DNA of 9,618 nucleotides from Planctomycetaceae bacterium (GTDB lineage: Bacteria > Planctomycetota > Planctomycetia > Pirellulales > UBA1268). The translations under genes and the position numbers were made by a program. Of the stretch, positions 6,865-9,618 are shown piece by piece; the stretch's first letter is position 1; each line of letters opens with the position of its first letter. The stretch spans positions 1 to 9,618 of the forward strand of contig JAUWWJ010000034.1 in NCBI GenBank assembly GCA_030616935.1. The letters are read 5' to 3'. The notes beneath the pieces were generated by a model, which worked only from the letters and a program-made list of their open reading frames with translations, had not been told where the DNA came from and made no database searches.

Positions 6865-8270
6865 CTTTTCCACGCATTGCCAGCTTCAAGACCCATGCAG
6901 CATTCACGCGTCATTTGAGCGATTTAGAACTTCCACTTCCTTGCGCTGAGTCGGTGGAAAGTGGTCCTGAATCACCGCTCGCTCAATCCATTCAAGTCCA
7001 TGATTTTATAATCGGAAATAGATTCTGTATTCTTCCAATGGAAGGATGGGACGGAACCGTCGATGGAAAACCAACAGAACTCACGCGACGTCGGTGGCAA
7101 AATTTTGGTCGCAGTGGTGCCAAACTGATCTGGGGTGGTGAAGCGGTGGCCGTTCGTCATGATGGCCGGGCAAATCCAAATCAAATGGTTATCAACAGTG
7201 AAAATCTGTCAGAGCTTGAGTCACTACGGGAAGCACTCATCACTACGCATGAGACTGAATTCGGTACCGCTGCAGATCTTGTCATCGGATTGCAGCTAAC
7301 CCATTCGGGCCGCTTTGCAAAGCCAGACTTCCATGATCGCATGCAACCACGAACGGCGCAGCGAAATGTGTTGCTCGATTCTCGATGTGGTATTACTGAC
7401 GATTCCGCACTGTTCAGTGATGACGAATTAACTGTCCTTATCGATGATTTCGTACATGCGGCATCTCTTGCTGAGCAAGCGGGCTTTCGATTTGTTGACA
7501 TTAAACACTGCCACGGGTACCTCGGCCACGAACTACTCAGTGGTTTCGACCGGCCAGGGAAATATGGAGGCTCATTTGAAAATCGCACGCGGTTCCTCCG
7601 AGAAATCGTGGAGGGTATCCGCAGTCGTACCTCCTCTCTCGAGATTGGTGTTCGCGTCAGCGTATTTGACTTTCTTCCATTCACTCCGGGCCTGGATGGG
7701 GTTGGCATCCCGGAGCAGAACGGTGATTCCAGACTACTATTTGGTGGTGATTCTTCCGGTGTAGGGATCGATCTCAATGAACCTACAACGTTTCTCTCAC
7801 TTTTAGAATCACTCGGCATCAAATTGATCTGCACAACTGCCGGAAGTCCTTACTACAATCCACACATACTACGCCCAGCTACTTTTCCTCCAAGTGATGG
7901 CTACAAGCCACCAGAAGACCCCCTCGTGGGAGTATCCCGCCAAATCATGGCTACCGCAGAATTAAAACGATGCCACCCCGATCTTATCTTCGTTGGTTCC
8001 GGTTACAGCTATCTCCAAGAATGGTTACCGCACGTGTCGCAGGAGGTCGTTCAGAGCAAATGGGTCGACTCCATTGGGCTCGGACGCATGGTCTTATCTT
8101 ATCCTGAGTTACCAGCGGATGTTCTCGCTGGGCGGATCATGCCACGAAAGAAGGTGTGTCGTACGTTCAGTGACTGCACAACATTCGCTCGAAAAGGAAT
8201 GGTGAGTGGCTGCTATCCTCTCGATCCATTTTATAAAGAACGTAAAAAAACTTTAAATCGTGATACATGA
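6861..8270 (+). CDS. NADH:flavin oxidoreductase, Old Yellow Enzyme-like, with unusual active site
   Basis: FMN-dependent TIM-barrel reductase of the OYE/2,4-dienoyl-CoA reductase group, expected to reduce an activated C=C or related bond with NAD(P)H. Visible family landmarks are [13 protein letters not shown] (53-65), WGGEAVAV (91-98), FMN-contacting [12 protein letters not shown] (144-155), [10 protein letters not shown] (212-221), [12 protein letters not shown] (234-245), GVRVSVFD with R265, and the phosphate-binding FVGSGYSY (377-384) and [21 protein letters not shown] (405-425, split by variation). It has the barrel only; the C-terminal FAD/NAD domain of dienoyl-CoA reductases is absent. 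At 469 residues it is longer than plain OYEs (about 340-370), through a 45-residue N-terminal extension and insertions at about 270-350. Oddities are Lys215 where the first His of the H-x-x-H pair is expected, and a Cys-bearing tail CRTFSDC...SGC (C433, C439, C451). Start: ATGA overlap with the lyase, GAGGA at 9 bases. Confidence 0.92.
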   Translation: MTFPRIASFKTHAAFTRHLSDLELPLPCAESVESGPESPLAQSIQVHDFIIGNRFCILPMEGWDGTVDGKPTELTRRRWQNFGRSGAKLIWGGEAVAVRHDGRANPNQMVINSENLSELESLREALITTHETEFGTAADLVIGLQLTHSGRFAKPDFHDRMQPRTAQRNVLLDSRCGITDDSALFSDDELTVLIDDFVHAASLAEQAGFRFVDIKHCHGYLGHELLSGFDRPGKYGGSFENRTRFLREIVEGIRSRTSSLEIGVRVSVFDFLPFTPGLDGVGIPEQNGDSRLLFGGDSSGVGIDLNEPTTFLSLLESLGIKLICTTAGSPYYNPHILRPATFPPSDGYKPPEDPLVGVSRQIMATAELKRCHPDLIFVGSGYSYLQEWLPHVSQEVVQSKWVDSIGLGRMVLSYPELPADVLAGRIMPRKKVCRTFSDCTTFARKGMVSGCYPLDPFYKERKKTLNRDT

Positions 8271-8406
8271 ACTAATCCATATGCCATGTTCAATAACAGA
8301 GGGTCTCACCCCTGCTTCGCTTCTTATTTCTTCTGCCCAATCACACCTCGCATGAGCATCCATAGCAGAAGAAACACGATGAGTTGCATAGATAGGACTT
8401 CCCACT
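8271..8406. other. Intergenic region before the glycerate kinase-like gene
   Basis: There are 136 bases without a convincing gene. A small hairpin GGGT-CTC-ACCC (8301-8311) is followed by pyrimidine-rich sequence (TGCTTCGCTTCTTATTTCTTCT, written here as 8313-8334), but there is no uninterrupted T-run, so it is at best a weak terminator. Short frames from ATG 8281 (24 codons) and ATG 8286 (44 codons) look non-coding. A promoter for the next gene could lie here, but I see no good -35/-10 pair. Confidence 0.4.
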
Positions 8407-9618
8407 GTGAAGAGTATTAATCACCAGCGAGACCATCTAGCATCGATTATTTCAGCCATCACATCTGCTACAGACCCGTATCGGCTTCTCACAGAGCGTC
8501 TTGCTCTCGAATCATCAAAAGATTTACTTACGTTTGATGGAAGTCCTGTCTCTGTAGGGCCAAACCAAACAATAAAAGTTAAGGAAGCTGGAAAAATCTG
8601 TGTTGTCGGTGGTGGAAAAGCTGCTGCAGGATTTGCTGCTGGCTTGGAGCACTTGTTGGGCAGCGGCCGTCTTCACAAACATGAGGTGCACGGACTAGTC
8701 AGTGTGCCCGAAGGATGTGGGGATCAGCTCGATCATATCGAACTTCGGGAAACACGGGCTCGCGCTCACAATCTGCCAACTGATGATGTTGTTCAAGCGA
8801 CTCATGAGATGCTTCATCAACTAAGTACACTCAAGCAGGAAGATCTTGCATTTGTTTTGATTACTGGTGGAGCTTCAGCACTGCTTGAATCACCACAGGC
8901 ACATATTTCACTTCAGTCATTAGTGCGTCTCACGAAAACTCTTTCACACGCCGGCGTCGACATTCAAACTTTGAATACGATTCGTTGTATGACAAGTCGC
9001 GTGAAAGCAGGAGGATTCGCTAAGGCTTGCACCGCGGGCAGACTTATTGTGCTTGTTCTTTCAGATGTGCTTGATGACTCATTGGAAGTAATCGGATCCG
9101 GTCCATGCATACCACACATTGTAGATCCATTAGCTATTGAAAGGATTCTTCTTGATTCAAACATCTCTCAAGATGATCGTGAACTGCTTTCAAAGTCTCT
9201 ATATGAGTACGTAAGAAATCACAATGCTGCCTCACATCATCAAACACATTCTAGCGACTGGGTCACTCCCAAGGGCTGTCGAGTTACTCACCTCACTCTT
9301 GGAACAAATGCACTTGCGGTCAAGGCTGCATCATCTGCTTCATCTGCACTCGGCTATGAAATTTTTTCAGCCACCACAAACACGCTCTCGCAGACAGCAA
9401 ATACGGTGGGGAGTCGTCTCGCGACTTCACTCCGCACAATGGTATCTCTAGACACTACCAAGAACTGCCCCCAAGCTTTACTGGAGGGTGGCGAGGCGAC
9501 TGTGCATGTGCCTCTCAATCATGGAGTTGGCGGGCGTAATCAACATACCGTTGTAGCTGCAGCTAACGCCATGCTGGTTGATCAAAAACACGAGTGGCCA
9601 ACTGATACGCTCATTGCC
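8407..9618 (+). CDS. Glycerate 2-kinase-type protein (DUF4147 plus MOFRL), C-terminus cut by the window end
   Basis: Cytosolic kinase family that phosphorylates D-glycerate to 2-phosphoglycerate (GckA/TtuD type). The frame is open to the last base; 404 codons are present against a usual total of about 420-460. The only start after the in-frame TAG at 8389 is GTG 8407, with AGGA (8394-8397) 9 bases before it. Domain landmarks in order: the nucleotide/substrate loop VVGGGKAAAGFAAGLE (66-81), a degenerate version of the HPxPD stretch (AHNLPTDD, 120-127), LITGGASALLESP (151-163), TLNTIRCMTSRVKAGGFAKA (188-207), VLSDVLDDSLEVIGSGPCIP (217-236), and in the MOFRL part EGGEATVHVP (360-369) and GVGGRNQH (373-380). 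The family lysine (K71) and arginine (R377) are present. GGRNQH has His where Glu is usual, and IRCMTSRVKAGG departs from the common VR-KHLS-KGG, so substrate preference may differ. It lies 136 bases after the oxidoreductase on the same strand. Confidence 0.9.
   Translation, partial: MKSINHQRDHLASIISAITSATDPYRLLTERLALESSKDLLTFDGSPVSVGPNQTIKVKEAGKICVVGGGKAAAGFAAGLEHLLGSGRLHKHEVHGLVSVPEGCGDQLDHIELRETRARAHNLPTDDVVQATHEMLHQLSTLKQEDLAFVLITGGASALLESPQAHISLQSLVRLTKTLSHAGVDIQTLNTIRCMTSRVKAGGFAKACTAGRLIVLVLSDVLDDSLEVIGSGPCIPHIVDPLAIERILLDSNISQDDRELLSKSLYEYVRNHNAASHHQTHSSDWVTPKGCRVTHLTLGTNALAVKAASSASSALGYEIFSATTNTLSQTANTVGSRLATSLRTMVSLDTTKNCPQALLEGGEATVHVPLNHGVGGRNQHTVVAAANAMLVDQKHEWPTDTLIA

Noticed and set aside
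7181..7834. Long open frame on the minus strand inside the oxidoreductase gene (217 codons)
   Set aside because: It is Ser/Arg/Pro-rich and antisense to a gene with strong family motifs; this is a typical shadow frame.
8301..8334. Intrinsic terminator after the oxidoreductase
   Set aside because: The stem is only 4 bp (GGGT/ACCC) and the following tract is mixed C/T/G, not a T-run; it is kept only as a note in the intergenic entry.
8286..8420. 44-codon frame before the kinase gene
   Set aside because: It is rich in Cys, Ser, His and Arg in a non-protein-like order, lacks a ribosome-binding site and overlaps the kinase start.
1..9618. Mobile element, CRISPR array, tRNA or defence system
   Set aside because: I saw no transposase or integrase motifs, no regularly spaced repeats, no cloverleaf-like sequence and no defence-type domains on either strand.

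Overview
The window looks like chromosomal DNA from a planctomycete or close relative (PVC group), of moderate GC. That reading rests on family resemblance recalled by eye, not on a search: the OppC-type permease carries a long insert after its first membrane segment, the solute-binding lipoprotein has a long linker ahead of its core, and the flavin oxidoreductase has a KHCHGYL active site with a CRTFSDC...SGCYPLD tail. There is no rRNA, tRNA, CRISPR array, integrase or transposase. No gene looks broken; the first and last genes run off the window.

Minus strand, 4615 down to 1: a probable single transcription unit reading ribBA, then a family-5 peptide-type solute-binding lipoprotein, then an OppB/DppB-type permease, then the start of an OppC/DppC-type permease. 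Spacing is 99 bases between ribBA and the binding protein, then 3 bases, then an ATGA overlap. The last three genes make a peptide- or nickel-type ABC importer whose ATPases would lie outside the window. ribBA supplies the two entry reactions of riboflavin synthesis. An unusual symmetric repeat sits at its stop codon and a small hairpin sits in its leader.

Positions 4616-4724 form a divergent intergenic region. To its right, on the plus strand, is a 297-residue protein I cannot assign (4725-5618), then a 253-base gap with one perfect 12-base palindrome.

Plus strand, 5872 to the right edge: a DapA-like (class I, Schiff-base) lyase, an OYE-type NADH:flavin oxidoreductase overlapping it by ATGA, and 136 bases later a glycerate 2-kinase-type (DUF4147/MOFRL) protein cut by the window end. 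The trio suggests a catabolic route in which an aldolase or lyase cleaves a keto-acid, a flavoenzyme reduces an intermediate, and a kinase feeds 2-phosphoglycerate into glycolysis. The first two enzymes have altered active-site motifs, so their substrates are probably not the textbook ones. This trio is the best candidate in the window for an undescribed system, but its function is inference.
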